From Variovorax paradoxus (GTDB taxonomy: Bacteria > Pseudomonadota > Gammaproteobacteria > Burkholderiales > Burkholderiaceae_C): a stretch of 64,000 nucleotides of DNA. Positions 39,123-48,488 of the stretch are shown piece by piece; position 1 is the first letter of the stretch, and every line of letters starts with the position of its first letter. The notes beneath the pieces are model-generated. The model was not told the origin of the DNA, did no database searches, and was given only the letters and a program-made list of their open reading frames with translations. Where the stretch lies: positions 2,976,001-3,040,000 of the forward strand of contig CP063166.1 in NCBI GenBank assembly GCA_016806145.1, read 5' to 3'. Made by a program: the position numbers and the translations under genes.

Positions 39123-41057
39123 ATGGCAGACGCTGCTCCATCCGCGGCCCCCACGGAGGCCGGCCGGCCACCCCCGGCCGCCAGCCGCATGCGGCGCTTC
39201 CGGGTCGATGTCGGCACCATCATCTGCGCCGTCGCGCTGGTGCAGTCGCTGCTGCTGGTGGCGCTGGGCTACTGGGGCGCGCAGCGGCTGGTGTCGCGCA
39301 TCGGCGAGTCGGCGCACAAGGTCCACCACGACCGCATCGAGGACAACGTGCTGGCCTTCCTCGCCAAGACCCAGGCGGTGGTGCACGCCGTCGGCGAGTC
39401 GCCGAGCCTGCATCCGCTGGGCGAGGACGGCGAGCGCAGCGCCGAGCTGCTGTGGACCCTGCTCGAGGAAGCGACCGAGCTCGACAGCCTCGGCGTGGCC
39501 AGCGACGACGGCCACCTGCTGATGGCCGAGCGCTACCCGGTGTCGGCGATCCGCCAGGTGGTGCGCGATCCGGCCTTCAGCACCGAGACCTGGGAATACA
39601 AACGTCCGTTCGACGTCGAGGGCGGCGATCCGCGCCAGCGATTCGCGACCACGCGCATCGAGTCCTTCCGCAGCGACCACGACGCCACCGAGCGCGCCTG
39701 GTTCCGCGAGGCGCTGGCGCGGAAGGCGTCGGTGTGGACGCCACCGTTCCGTTTCGACGACGGCGAGGAGCTTGGCGTGAGCTACGCCCAGCCGGCCGAG
39801 CGGCTCGACGACGAGGGGCACACGCCGCAGTCGCTGGTGGTGGTCGGCCACCTGTCGCTGGGCCACCTGTCGACGCTGGTGCGCCAGTTCGGCAGTCGCG
39901 GCCCCGGCGAGAGCGTGCTGCTGAGCGACGACCACCACGTGCTCGCGCGCAGCGACCATCCCGACCCCGTGCGCGAACTGCGGCTGCCCGAGGGCGGCGT
40001 GCTCGGCGCGGTGCATGCGTACATGCTGGCGCACGGCATCTCGGAGAACGTGGAAGACGAGAATTTCGTCGTCACCCACGCGGGCGAGCGCTACCGGGTC
40101 GAGTCTTCGCGCATCGGCCCCACGGGCTGGGAACTGATCAGCTGGGAGCCCGAATCGGTGCTGCTCGCCGGCGTGGAGCGCCTGGTGCGCTGGGGCCTGC
40201 TGCTGACCCTGGCCTTCCTGGTGTTCGCGCTCTTCGTCTCGCTGCGGCTGTCGAAGCTGGTGACCGCGCCGATCGAGAAGCTGTCGCACACCGCGCGCCG
40301 CATCGGCCGGCTCGAGCTCGACGACCTGCCGCAGCAGCCCAGCCGCGTGCTCGAGATCCAGCACCTGAACCAGGCGCTCGACGACTCCGCGCGCAGCCTG
40401 CGGGCCTTCAGCAAGTTCGTGCCGGTGCACCTGATCCGCCAGCTCGTGGCCGAGGGCCATGCGCTGGCACCCGGCGGTTCGCCGCGCCGCATCACCGCGA
40501 TGTTCACCGACGTCGAGGGCTTTACCAGCATCGCCGAATCGCTGCCGGCCGACCTGCTGGTGCGCCAGCTCACCGAGTACTTCAACCTCGCGCAGCGCGT
40601 GTTCGCGCGCCATGGGGGCGTGGTCGACAAGTACATGGGCGACGGCATCATGGTGCTGTGGGGCGCGCCGCTCGAACTGCCCGATGCCGAGTACCGCGCC
40701 TGCCTGGCCGCGCTCGAGCTGCATGCCGAGATGGCCGAGCTCAACCGCCGCTGGCAGGCCGAGGGGCTGCAGCCCTTCCACACGCGCATCGGCATGCACA
40801 CCGGCGTGGTGATCGCCGGCGTGCTCGGGTCCAGCGACCGGCTCTCCTACACCGCGCTCGGCGACGTGATCAACGCCGCGAGCCGCATCGAGGGCAGCAA
40901 CAAGGAGCTGGGCACGCGCACGCTGATGTCCGACACCACGCACGAGGGGCTCGCGGGGCGGCTGCCCACGCGCCGCATCGAGGAGCAGGTGCTGCTGCGC
41001 GGCCGGCAGACGCGCATGGTCCTGCACGAACTGCTCGAGGACCCCGAAGCCTCCTAG
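39123..41057 (+). CDS. Membrane class III adenylate/guanylate cyclase
   Basis: 644 aa from the ATG at 39123 (AGGAAGG upstream). Two membrane segments (about residues 30-52 and 352-375) enclose a periplasmic sensor domain of about 300 residues. A HAMP-like linker follows (about 376-430) and then the catalytic domain (about 455-620). MFTDVEGFTSI and YMGDGIMVLWGAP carry the two metal-binding Asp residues; IGMHTGVVIAGVLGS and YTALGDVINAASRIEG complete the site. The Lys of DKYMGD and the Thr of YTALGD fit an adenylate-type substrate pocket, but cGMP cannot be excluded. It stands alone and is divergent from cytX. Confidence 0.9.
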   Translation: MADAAPSAAPTEAGRPPPAASRMRRFRVDVGTIICAVALVQSLLLVALGYWGAQRLVSRIGESAHKVHHDRIEDNVLAFLAKTQAVVHAVGESPSLHPLGEDGERSAELLWTLLEEATELDSLGVASDDGHLLMAERYPVSAIRQVVRDPAFSTETWEYKRPFDVEGGDPRQRFATTRIESFRSDHDATERAWFREALARKASVWTPPFRFDDGEELGVSYAQPAERLDDEGHTPQSLVVVGHLSLGHLSTLVRQFGSRGPGESVLLSDDHHVLARSDHPDPVRELRLPEGGVLGAVHAYMLAHGISENVEDENFVVTHAGERYRVESSRIGPTGWELISWEPESVLLAGVERLVRWGLLLTLAFLVFALFVSLRLSKLVTAPIEKLSHTARRIGRLELDDLPQQPSRVLEIQHLNQALDDSARSLRAFSKFVPVHLIRQLVAEGHALAPGGSPRRITAMFTDVEGFTSIAESLPADLLVRQLTEYFNLAQRVFARHGGVVDKYMGDGIMVLWGAPLELPDAEYRACLAALELHAEMAELNRRWQAEGLQPFHTRIGMHTGVVIAGVLGSSDRLSYTALGDVINAASRIEGSNKELGTRTLMSDTTHEGLAGRLPTRRIEEQVLLRGRQTRMVLHELLEDPEAS

Positions 41058-42028
41058 AGATCGAGCACCAGCCGCGGCGAACGCGCGCGCGAGCAGCAGG
41101 GCAGGAACTGGTCGTTGGCGGCCTGCTCGGCGGGCGTGAGGAAGAGGTCGTGGTGCGCGACCTCGCCCTCGAGCACGCGCGTGAGGCAGGTGCCGCAGAC
41201 GCCCTGGGCGCAGGACACCGGGATCTCGATCCCCTCGGCCGCGAGCGCGTCCACCACGCTGAGCGCGGCCGGCACGCGCACCACGCGGCCGCTGCTGCGC
41301 AACTGCACCTCGAAGCTGCCGGCCTGCTCGGCGGGCAGCGACGCGCCCGTGAAGCATTCGAAATGCACGCGCTCCTCGGGCCAGCCGAGCGCGCGGGCGG
41401 TGGCGCGCACCGCTTCGATGAAGCCGTTCGGCCCGCAGACGTAGAGATGGCGCCCGGGCGCCGGCGCGCCGATGGTGGCGGCCAGGTCGATGCGCTGCGC
41501 GGGCGGGCCGTCGTCGTCGTGGAAGAAGACCCGGTCGGCGAAGGCCTCCGCCCGCAGCCGCGCACGATACGCCGCACGTGCCGCGCTGCGGCTGCAGCAG
41601 TGCAGCGCGAAGTCGCGGCCCAGCGCTACGAGCCGGTGCGCCATCGCGAGCAGCGGCGTGATGCCGATGCCGCCGGCCAGCAGCAGGCTGTGGCCGGCCT
41701 CTTCGTCGAGCGCGAACAGATTGCGCGGCGCGCTGACCTGCAGCAGCGTGCCCTCGGCCACCGCCTCGTGCAGCGCGCGCGAGCCGCCGCGCGAAGCTTC
41801 CTCGCGCAGCACGCCGATCTCGTAATGGCCGGGCGCTTGCGCGGGCGGGTTGCACAGCGAGTAGGGCCGTACCAGGCCGCCGGGCAGCAGCACCTCGATG
41901 TGCGCGCCGGCCTCGAAGGACGGCAGCGCGCCGCCGTCGGCCGCTTCGAGCCGGAAGCCCGCGATGCCCTCGGCCTCGATCGTCTTGCGCGCGACGCGCA
42001 CCGCGATGCGTTCGACGGCCGCGCTCAT
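41054..42028 (-). CDS. Phthalate dioxygenase reductase-type electron transfer protein (VanB-like)
   Basis: 324 aa. FMN-binding RPYSLCNPP, the NAD-binding LLAGGIGITPLLAMA, and a C-terminal [2Fe-2S] plant-type ferredoxin (CAQGVCGTC with a fourth Cys in FLPCCS) give the order FMN-NAD-Fe2S2 of class IA reductases. It passes electrons from NADH to the Rieske oxygenase encoded just upstream, whose stop overlaps this ATG. The pair resembles vanillate demethylase but the substrate is not known. Its 3' end overlaps the convergent cyclase gene by 4 bp. Confidence 0.9.
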   Translation of the reverse strand: MSAAVERIAVRVARKTIEAEGIAGFRLEAADGGALPSFEAGAHIEVLLPGGLVRPYSLCNPPAQAPGHYEIGVLREEASRGGSRALHEAVAEGTLLQVSAPRNLFALDEEAGHSLLLAGGIGITPLLAMAHRLVALGRDFALHCCSRSAARAAYRARLRAEAFADRVFFHDDDGPPAQRIDLAATIGAPAPGRHLYVCGPNGFIEAVRATARALGWPEERVHFECFTGASLPAEQAGSFEVQLRSSGRVVRVPAALSVVDALAAEGIEIPVSCAQGVCGTCLTRVLEGEVAHHDLFLTPAEQAANDQFLPCCSRARSPRLVLDL

Positions 42029-43257
42029 TCGCCCTGCAGGAAGTTGCCGGCCTCGAAGCGCACCGGCGGCGCATCGGCGTCGAAGCTCACGCCGGCCGGG
42101 TCGCGGCCCTCGCGCAGCGCGTCGAGCTGGCGCTGCAGCAGCCGGCGCAGCATCACGATGCCACGGTCGGAGCTCGCCAGGTGCTCCTCCGAATGCGCGG
42201 TGATCGCGCCCTGGCTCACCTGGGCCTCGTAGTCGCCGGGAAAGCGGCGGTGCTCCTCCTCGCTGAGTTCCTCCCACAGCTTGCCGTTGAGGCGCGAGCG
42301 CACCCGCGCGAGGTCGCCGGGCTCCTTCACCCGGCCCACGGTGTAGATGCGGAAGCTGTGGTCGTCGATCGGCAGCACCCAGCCGATCGACTCGACCCGG
42401 CCATAGGCCGCCACGCGCGGGTTCGGCACCACGCGCAGGGTCGGCAGCACCGGCCCGGCCACGCGGCGGAACACGCGGCCGTCCTCGAGGCGGCGGATCG
42501 AGGTGATCATCACGCCGGTCTCGGTGCTCTCGAAGTTCACCTCGGGCATCTGGCCCATCAGCGCCACGAACTGGGTGCCGCTGAAGCTGCCGTGCAGCAC
42601 CGGCACGTGGAAGGGGTCGGCCACGTTTTCGTAGTGCTGCAGCCAGTTGCAGGGAACGATCCGCGGCCCGCCGCCGCCGATGCTGTTGTCGTCGGCCTCG
42701 AGCGTCTCGCCCTCGTCGAGCACCTCCAGGCAGTCGTAGCGCGGCAGCACCGGCTTCTTCTCGGCCGGGCCGAGGTAGGCCCAGACCAGGCCGTAGCGCT
42801 CCTCGACCGGGTACCAGGGCTGGCGCACGCGGCCGCGGGTGCGCGCGCCGTTCTCGGGCTCGCAGGGCTGGTCGACGCAGTGGCCCTGCACGTCGAACAT
42901 CCAGCCGTGGTAGCAGCAGCGGATGCCGCCTTCCTCCACGCGGCCGTAGTAGAGCGAGGCGCCGCGGTGGGCGCAGCGCCAGTGCACCAGGCCGGGCCGG
43001 CCGCCCTTGTCGCGGAACAGGATCAGGTCCTCGCCGAGCACGCGCACCTGGCGCGGCGTGTCGGTGGCATCGGCGGCCAGCCCGATCGGATGCCAGTAGC
43101 GCCGCAGCAGCTCGCCCATCGGCCTGCCGGCGCCGACCTCGGTCAGCTCGGCCTTGTGGCTCGGCGGCTTGCGGCCGTAGGCGGTGCCGGTGTCGAACGC
43201 GACCGGCTGCCATTCGGACGCGGAAGAGGAAGAAGAGGGGGGAAGGACGGTGCTCAT
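42025..43257 (-). CDS. Rieske non-haem iron oxygenase, alpha subunit
   Basis: 410 aa. The Rieske [2Fe-2S] ligands are in CAHRGASL and CCYHGW (about residues 95-118). The mononuclear Fe site is in the NVADPFHVPVLH stretch, where the two His residues and a downstream Asp should bind iron. Architecture fits phthalate/vanillate-type demethylases or ring hydroxylases. It is coupled by ATGA to the TctC-type gene upstream and to the reductase downstream. Substrate is probably a small aromatic acid, inferred from the family. Confidence 0.92.
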   Translation of the reverse strand: MSTVLPPSSSSSASEWQPVAFDTGTAYGRKPPSHKAELTEVGAGRPMGELLRRYWHPIGLAADATDTPRQVRVLGEDLILFRDKGGRPGLVHWRCAHRGASLYYGRVEEGGIRCCYHGWMFDVQGHCVDQPCEPENGARTRGRVRQPWYPVEERYGLVWAYLGPAEKKPVLPRYDCLEVLDEGETLEADDNSIGGGGPRIVPCNWLQHYENVADPFHVPVLHGSFSGTQFVALMGQMPEVNFESTETGVMITSIRRLEDGRVFRRVAGPVLPTLRVVPNPRVAAYGRVESIGWVLPIDDHSFRIYTVGRVKEPGDLARVRSRLNGKLWEELSEEEHRRFPGDYEAQVSQGAITAHSEEHLASSDRGIVMLRRLLQRQLDALREGRDPAGVSFDADAPPVRFEAGNFLQGE

Positions 43258-44255
43258 TCGGGGGTGACTCCTGCGGCCTTGATCAGGTCCGCGACACGGG
43301 GGAAATCGGCTTTCTGGCCGGCGCGGAACTCGGCCGGCGTGCTGCCCAGCGGCTCGAAGCCGAAGCCGGCCAGCCGCTCCTGCACGTCGGGCTGGCGCGT
43401 GACCGCCTGCAGCGCGGCGACCCATTCGTCGATCACGGGCTGCGGCGTTTTCGCGGGCGCGTAGACGCCGATCCAGCTGTCGAGGTCGAAGCCCGCGAAG
43501 CCCTGCTCGGCGAAGGTCGGCACCTCGGGCATCGAGCGCACGCGGCGCCGGCCGGTGATGCCCAGCACCTTGATGCGGCCGGCCTGCGCCAGCCCGCGCG
43601 CGGTGGCCGGGTTGGCCCAGGCCACGCCCAGCGCCTCGCCGAACAGGTCGTTGTGCGCGGCCGCCTCGGCCTTGTAGGGCACGTGGATCAGGTCGATGCC
43701 GGCCTGGCGCGCGAGCAGCTCGCCGAACAGGTGGGCGTTCGAGCCGTTGCCCCAGGTGCCGTAGCTGATGCCGCGGTGCGCCTTGGCGTAGGCGACGAAC
43801 TCGCGCACGTTCGAGAACGGCGCCGAGGCGCGCGCGATCAGCATCGGCCCGCCGGTCGCGAGCTGCGACAGCGGCTCGAAGTCCTTCACCGGGTCGTAGG
43901 GCAGGCGCGGCTGCAGCACCACGTTGTTGATGTGCGTGAGCGGCAGCGTCAGCAGCACCGTGTAGCCATCGGGCGCCGCCTTGGCGACCGCGTCGGCCGC
44001 GATGGTGCCACTCGCGCCGGGCCGGGGTTCGACGATCACCGGCTGGTTCCAGCGCGTCTTGAGCTTGTCGGCGTAGATGCGCGCGATCGAGTCCATCGGC
44101 CCGCCGCCCGAGCCGAAGGGGATGATGCGCACCACGCGGGTGGGAAAGCTGGGTGGGCTCGCCTGCGCGAAGGCCGGGCCGGCGGCGCCGGCCATGACGG
44201 CGCCGAGAAGGCCGAGCGCGCGTCGGCGCGTCGGCTGGGGTCGCAACGGATTCAT
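43254..44255 (-). CDS. TctC-type tripartite tricarboxylate-family binding protein
   Basis: 333 aa from the ATG at 44255 (GGAG 7 nt upstream). A twin-Arg-like N-terminus (RRRALGLLGAVMAGAAGPAFA) gives a signal peptide. The mature protein shows PTRVVRIIPFGSGGGPMDSIARIYADKL, VVEPRPGASGTIAADAVAKAAPDGYTVLL and the rest of the Bug/TctC fold. Members bind aromatic or carboxylic acids in the periplasm. No tctA/tctB membrane genes are nearby, as is common in Burkholderiales. It is the first gene of an operon with the oxygenase pair, so the ligand is probably the oxygenase substrate. Confidence 0.9.
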   Translation of the reverse strand: MNPLRPQPTRRRALGLLGAVMAGAAGPAFAQASPPSFPTRVVRIIPFGSGGGPMDSIARIYADKLKTRWNQPVIVEPRPGASGTIAADAVAKAAPDGYTVLLTLPLTHINNVVLQPRLPYDPVKDFEPLSQLATGGPMLIARASAPFSNVREFVAYAKAHRGISYGTWGNGSNAHLFGELLARQAGIDLIHVPYKAEAAAHNDLFGEALGVAWANPATARGLAQAGRIKVLGITGRRRVRSMPEVPTFAEQGFAGFDLDSWIGVYAPAKTPQPVIDEWVAALQAVTRQPDVQERLAGFGFEPLGSTPAEFRAGQKADFPRVADLIKAAGVTPE

Positions 44256-44340
44256 CGTGTCTCCAGGTCGTGCTGTACTTGTGGACCCGACGATAAGTAC
44301 CGCCCGTGCCCCGGGCAATTCGAAGCTTTGGATATGAGAT

Positions 44341-45285
44341 ATGGCCCGACGTGATATCCGCAGCCTCGACGTCGGCATGCTGCGGACCTTCGATGCGCTG
44401 ATGCGCGAGCGCAGCGTGTCGCGCGCGGCAACGCGCCTGTTCCTGAGCCAGCCCGCGGTGAGCGCCTCGCTCAACCGGCTGCGCGAGACCTTCGACGACC
44501 CGCTGTTCACGCGCACCGCGCACGGCGTGCAGCCGACCGCGCGCGCCACCGCGCTCGCGGGCCAGGTCGAGCGCGTGCTGGCCGACCTGTCGGCCATGCT
44601 CGAGCCCGACGACCGCTTCCAGCCCGAGCATTCGCAGCGCATCTTCCGCATCTCGGGCGGCGACTACGCGAGCCACCTGCTGCTGCCGCGGCTGGCCAAC
44701 GAGCTCGTGGCCTGCGGCTCGCGCGTGCGGCTGTACTGGGAGACCAGTTCCTTCCTCACGCTGACCGAGCGGCTGCGCAAGGGCGATTTCGACGTCGCCG
44801 TGCTGCCGCGGCTGCAGCCGCCGAGCGACTGCGAATCGGCGCTGCTCTACGAGGACCGCTACGTGGTCGCGGTGCGCCGCGGCCATCCGACCCTGGGCGA
44901 GGCCGCCTCGCTCGACGACTTCTGCGCCGCGCCGCACGTGTTCCTGGGCTACGGCAGCTCGGCGCTCGACGACCTGATCGACCAGGTGCTCGCGCGCCAG
45001 GGCCGTCAGCGCAGCATGAGCGTGGCCATGACCAGCTTCGGCCAGATCGTCGACCTGCTGGCGCAGACCGACCACGTGGCGGTGATGCCGCTGCGCGTGG
45101 CCGCGCGCTTCGACGCGCTGCTCGCGGTGCATCCGCTGCCCTTCGAGCTGCAGGGCTACCGCTCGGTCGTGTGCTGGAACCGGCGCTCGAATTTCGACGC
45201 CGGCGTGCTGTGGCTCAAGGACGCGCTGCTGCGCATCGGGCGCGAGGCCGATACGGTGCCGATGCCCGTGCCTACGTCGGCCTGA
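44341..45285 (+). CDS. LysR-family transcriptional regulator
   Basis: 314 aa. The N-terminal winged helix-turn-helix (about residues 9-66: MLRTFDALMRERSVSRAATRLFLSQPAVSASLNRLRE) and a C-terminal periplasmic-binding-like effector domain are both present. It is divergent from the TctC/Rieske operon across 85 bp, the usual arrangement for a LysR regulator of catabolic genes. The inducer is probably the aromatic substrate or a breakdown product, by inference. The 3' end overlaps the TetR gene by 14 bp. Confidence 0.92.
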   Translation: MARRDIRSLDVGMLRTFDALMRERSVSRAATRLFLSQPAVSASLNRLRETFDDPLFTRTAHGVQPTARATALAGQVERVLADLSAMLEPDDRFQPEHSQRIFRISGGDYASHLLLPRLANELVACGSRVRLYWETSSFLTLTERLRKGDFDVAVLPRLQPPSDCESALLYEDRYVVAVRRGHPTLGEAASLDDFCAAPHVFLGYGSSALDDLIDQVLARQGRQRSMSVAMTSFGQIVDLLAQTDHVAVMPLRVAARFDALLAVHPLPFELQGYRSVVCWNRRSNFDAGVLWLKDALLRIGREADTVPMPVPTSA

Positions 45286-46021
45286 CGCGCCGCGCGAAGG
45301 CCTCGAGGCCGTCGATGGTCATCTGGACGTGGCGCTCGAAGCTGCTGTCGAGCGGCACCGTGCTGCCGTTGTCCCAGCGCACGATGAAGGCGCGGTTGGC
45401 CAGGAGCGGCAGGTTGCGCGAGAGCACCGGGTGGTCGAGCGGGCGGATGGTGTGGACGCGCTCGCGCAGCTCCTCGGCCCAGGTCTGGGTGTTGTCCGAG
45501 GGTAGCGGCGAGAACTCCATCGTGAGGAAGCCCAGCATCGCCGCGATCGTGCAGTTGTAGGCCTCGCGCAGCGGCTCGCCCTCGAAGCCGGCCTCGGTCA
45601 GCGCCGTGAGCACGCCCTCGACCAGCGCGGTCGGCAGGCTGCCGTTGGACACCAGCTGCGCGCCCAGCAGCTGCGCGACGTTGGGATGGCGCCGCACGGC
45701 CGCTCGGCAGCGGCGGAACAGCTCGGCGATCCAGGCCTGCCAGTCGGGCTGCGCGACATCGGCGGGCGGCGCCACCTCGGCCATGACCGCGGCCGCGACC
45801 TCGGCCAGCAGCGCCTCGCGCGAGCTCACGTGCCAGTGCACCGTGGCCGGGTAGACGCCGAGCCGCGCCGCCACCTCGCGCAGGCTGAAGGCGCCGAGGC
45901 CGGCCTCGTCGATCAGCGCCAGCGCGACCTCGGCGATCCGGCCCTTGGTCAGCGCGGCGCCGCCCGCGGGTCGGCCGGCGGTGCGGGGCGGGGGAGCGGC
46001 TTTCTTGCGCGCGGTGGTCAT
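45272..46021 (-). CDS. TetR-family transcriptional regulator
   Basis: 249 aa from the ATG at 46021. After a basic Lys/Pro-rich N-terminus (about 1-23), the TetR helix-turn-helix is seen: IAEVALALIDEAGLGAFSLREVAARLGVYPATVHWHV. The C-terminal helical domain (about 90-230) would bind an effector. It is divergent from the aminotransferase gene, and the 121-bp gap holds an inverted repeat (ATTGTTCG / CGAACAAT) that could be its operator. Confidence 0.9.
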   Translation of the reverse strand: MTTARKKAAPPPRTAGRPAGGAALTKGRIAEVALALIDEAGLGAFSLREVAARLGVYPATVHWHVSSREALLAEVAAAVMAEVAPPADVAQPDWQAWIAELFRRCRAAVRRHPNVAQLLGAQLVSNGSLPTALVEGVLTALTEAGFEGEPLREAYNCTIAAMLGFLTMEFSPLPSDNTQTWAEELRERVHTIRPLDHPVLSRNLPLLANRAFIVRWDNGSTVPLDSSFERHVQMTIDGLEAFARRVRPT

Positions 46022-46033
46022 CGGGTGGGTGCC

Positions 46034-46089
46034 ATTGTTCGGTCGGTGAATTGATTGTATAAACATCGGAAAATTGAGCATCGAACAAT
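46034..46089. promoter_or_regulatory. Inverted repeat in TetR/aminotransferase gap
   Basis: ATTGTTCG (46034-46041) and CGAACAAT (46082-46089) are 40 bases apart in the AT-richest part of the gap, around a TGTATAAAC stretch that could contain a -10 element. Possible operator pair for the TetR protein. Confidence 0.4.
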
Positions 46090-46142
46090 TAATGCTGAGC
46101 CGAGCGCCAATTCCAGCCGTCCCACCCTTTCCAGGAGCCGCC

Positions 46143-47447
46143 ATGACCCTTGCCCCCATCGACCACGCCCTGGCCGAGGCGCACCGCCGCTTTACCGAGG
46201 CCAACCCCGCCAGCCGGCGCCAGTTCGAGGCCAATGCCGAGTCCATGCCCGGCGGCAACACGCGCTCGGTGCTGTTCTACGCGCCGTTCCCGCTGACCAT
46301 CGCGCGCGGCGAGGGGGCTGCGCTGTGGGACGCCGACGGCCACCGCTATGCCGACTTCATCGCCGAGTACACGGCCGGCGTCTACGGCCACTCGGCGCCC
46401 GAGATCCGCGAGGCGGTGATCGAGGCGATGCAGGGCGGCGTCAACCTCACGGGCCACAACCTGCTCGAGGGCCGGCTGGCGCGGACCATCCGCGAGCGCT
46501 TCCCGCAGGTCGAGCAACTGCGCTTCACCAACTCGGGCACCGAGGCCAACCTGATGGCGCTCACGGCCGCGCTGCACTTCACGGGGCGGCGCCGCATCGT
46601 GGTGTTCTCGGGCGGCTACCACGGCGGCGTGCTGGGCTTCGGCGACCAGCCCCTGCCCACCACCGTGCCCTTCGACTTCCTCGTGCTGCCCTACAACGAC
46701 GCCGAGACGGCGCGCGCGCGCATCGCCGAGCAGGCCTCGCAGATCGCGGCCGTGCTGGTCGAGCCGATGCAGGGCGCGGCCGGCTGCATCCCGGGGCAGG
46801 CCGACTTCCTGCGGGCGCTGCGGGAAGCGGCCACGGCGGCAGGCGCGCTGCTGGTCTTCGACGAGGTCATGACCTCGCGGCTGGGCCCGCGCGGTCTGGC
46901 CAACGAGCTGGGCATCCGCGCCGACCTCACGACCCTGGGCAAGTACATCGGCGGCGGCATGTCCTTCGGCGCCTTCGGCGGCCGCGCCGACGTGATGGCG
47001 CAGTTCGACCCGCGCACCGGCGCGCTCGCGCACTCGGGCACCTTCAACAACAACGTGATGACCATGGCGGCCGGCCAGGCGGGCCTGACCCGGCTCTTCA
47101 CGCCCGAGGCAGCCGGCGCGCTGGCCGAGCGTGGCGAGGCGATGCGCGCGCGGCTCAATGCGCTGAGCGCGAAGGAGGGCGTGGCGCTGCAGTTCACGGG
47201 CGTGGGCTCGCTGATGAACGCGCATTTCCTGCAGGGCGAGGTTCGGCGCGTGGCCGATCTCGCGGCGGTCGACGGGCGGCTGCGCCAGCTGCTGTTCTTC
47301 CACCTGCTGAACGCGGGCATCTACACCTCGCCGCGCGGCTTCGTGGTGCTGTCGCTGCCGCTGGGCGACGCCGACATCGAGCGCTACCTGGGGGCCATCG
47401 GCGGCTTCATCGCCGAGTACCGCGCGCTGCTGCCCGCCCTGGGCTGA
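46143..47447 (+). CDS. Class III aminotransferase (glutamate-1-semialdehyde mutase-like)
   Basis: 434 aa from the ATG at 46143 (CCAGGAG upstream). PLP enzyme of fold type I: RFTNSGTEANLMALTAAL (phosphate binding), VVFSGGYHGGVLGFG, VLVEPMQGAAGCIPG, LLVFDEVMTSRLGP with the cofactor-contacting Asp, and TTLGKYIGGGMSFGAFGG with the PLP Lys. Overall similar to GSA aminomutase, but such copies outside haem operons often act on beta-amino acids or other amines. Divergent from a TetR regulator, which suggests inducible catabolism. Confidence 0.88.
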   Translation: MTLAPIDHALAEAHRRFTEANPASRRQFEANAESMPGGNTRSVLFYAPFPLTIARGEGAALWDADGHRYADFIAEYTAGVYGHSAPEIREAVIEAMQGGVNLTGHNLLEGRLARTIRERFPQVEQLRFTNSGTEANLMALTAALHFTGRRRIVVFSGGYHGGVLGFGDQPLPTTVPFDFLVLPYNDAETARARIAEQASQIAAVLVEPMQGAAGCIPGQADFLRALREAATAAGALLVFDEVMTSRLGPRGLANELGIRADLTTLGKYIGGGMSFGAFGGRADVMAQFDPRTGALAHSGTFNNNVMTMAAGQAGLTRLFTPEAAGALAERGEAMRARLNALSAKEGVALQFTGVGSLMNAHFLQGEVRRVADLAAVDGRLRQLLFFHLLNAGIYTSPRGFVVLSLPLGDADIERYLGAIGGFIAEYRALLPALG

Positions 47448-47453
47448 CGTGGC

Positions 47454-48488
47454 TCAGGCCTTGGCGCCGGCCACGCCCAGCAGCTCGTGCAGCCGGGTGC
47501 TGGTGGTCGTGTACTGCAGCGGGATCGCCTTGCCCGGGAACACCAGGGCCGCGGCGCCCCAGGCGGCCAGCGTGGCCTCATGGAAGCCGCAGACGATCAG
47601 CTTTTTCTTGCCCGGGTAGGTGTTGATGTCGCCGACCGCGAACACGCCGGCTTCGCGCGTCTGGTACTTCTCGGTGTCGACCGGCACCTGCTTGCGCTCG
47701 AGCTCGAAGCCCCAGTCGGCGATCGGCCCGAGGCGCGGCGAGATGCCGAGGCAGGCGACCAGCGCGTCGAGCGGCAGCTCGACCGTGCTGGCATCGGGCG
47801 TGGCGATGCGCAGCACGTGGCCGTCGAAGCCGCTGGGCTGGCCGACCTGGAAGCCCAGCCGGCCCTCGGCCACCAGCGCGCGCATCGCGGCCACCGTGGC
47901 CTCGTCGGCCTGGAAGCCGTCGCGCCGGTGCACCAGCGTGACCTGCCTGGCGATGGCCGTCAGCGCGATCGCGGTTTCGAGCGCCGTGTCGTCGCCGCCG
48001 TTGACCACCACGGCCTGGCCCGCGAAGCGGTCGAGCGAGTCGGGGTGATAGAACAGCGATTGGCCTTCGAAGCGGCCGATGTCGTCCAGCGCGATGCGCT
48101 TGGGCACGAAAGCGCCGACGCCGGCCGCGATGAACACCGTCTTCGCGAGGAAGCGGTGGCCGGCCGAGGTGCCCAGCAGCAGCCGCTGGTCGGCCTGGCG
48201 CTCGAGCGTGGCGACCTGCTCGCCGAAATGGAAGACCGGCTTGAACGGCGCCACCTGCGCCAGCAGCGACTGCGCGAGCTCGCGCCCGCTGGTCACCGGG
48301 GTGCCGGGAATGTCATAGATCGGCTTGTGGCCGTACAGCGCCACGCACTGGCCGCCCGCGGCGGGCAGCGCATCGACGATGTGACAGGAGATCTCGAGCA
48401 GGCCGAGCTGGAAGGCCTGGAACAGCCCCACCGGGCCGGCGCCGATGATCAGGGCGTCGGTCTCGATGGGGGCGGGGGACTGGCTCAG
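47454..48488 (-). CDS. Ferredoxin-NADP reductase (thioredoxin-reductase-like type)
   Basis: 344 aa. [19 protein letters not shown] binds [20 protein letters not shown] is the NADPH motif, and [28 protein letters not shown] is the C-terminal FAD contact of this family. The natural start seems to be CTG at 48488 ([18 protein letters not shown]), overlapping the ferredoxin stop as CTGA; the nearest accepted in-frame start is a GTG at 48527 inside the ferredoxin gene. It probably reduces the neighbouring ferredoxin. Confidence 0.9.
   Translation of the reverse strand: MSQSPAPIETDALIIGAGPVGLFQAFQLGLLEISCHIVDALPAAGGQCVALYGHKPIYDIPGTPVTSGRELAQSLLAQVAPFKPVFHFGEQVATLERQADQRLLLGTSAGHRFLAKTVFIAAGVGAFVPKRIALDDIGRFEGQSLFYHPDSLDRFAGQAVVVNGGDDTALETAIALTAIARQVTLVHRRDGFQADEATVAAMRALVAEGRLGFQVGQPSGFDGHVLRIATPDASTVELPLDALVACLGISPRLGPIADWGFELERKQVPVDTEKYQTREAGVFAVGDINTYPGKKKLIVCGFHEATLAAWGAAALVFPGKAIPLQYTTTSTRLHELLGVAGAKA

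Noticed and set aside
38822..42232. Very long plus-strand open frame antisense to several genes
   Set aside because: It is a high-GC shadow frame: Arg/Ala/Gly-rich translation that crosses the riboswitch, cyclase and oxidoreductase genes.
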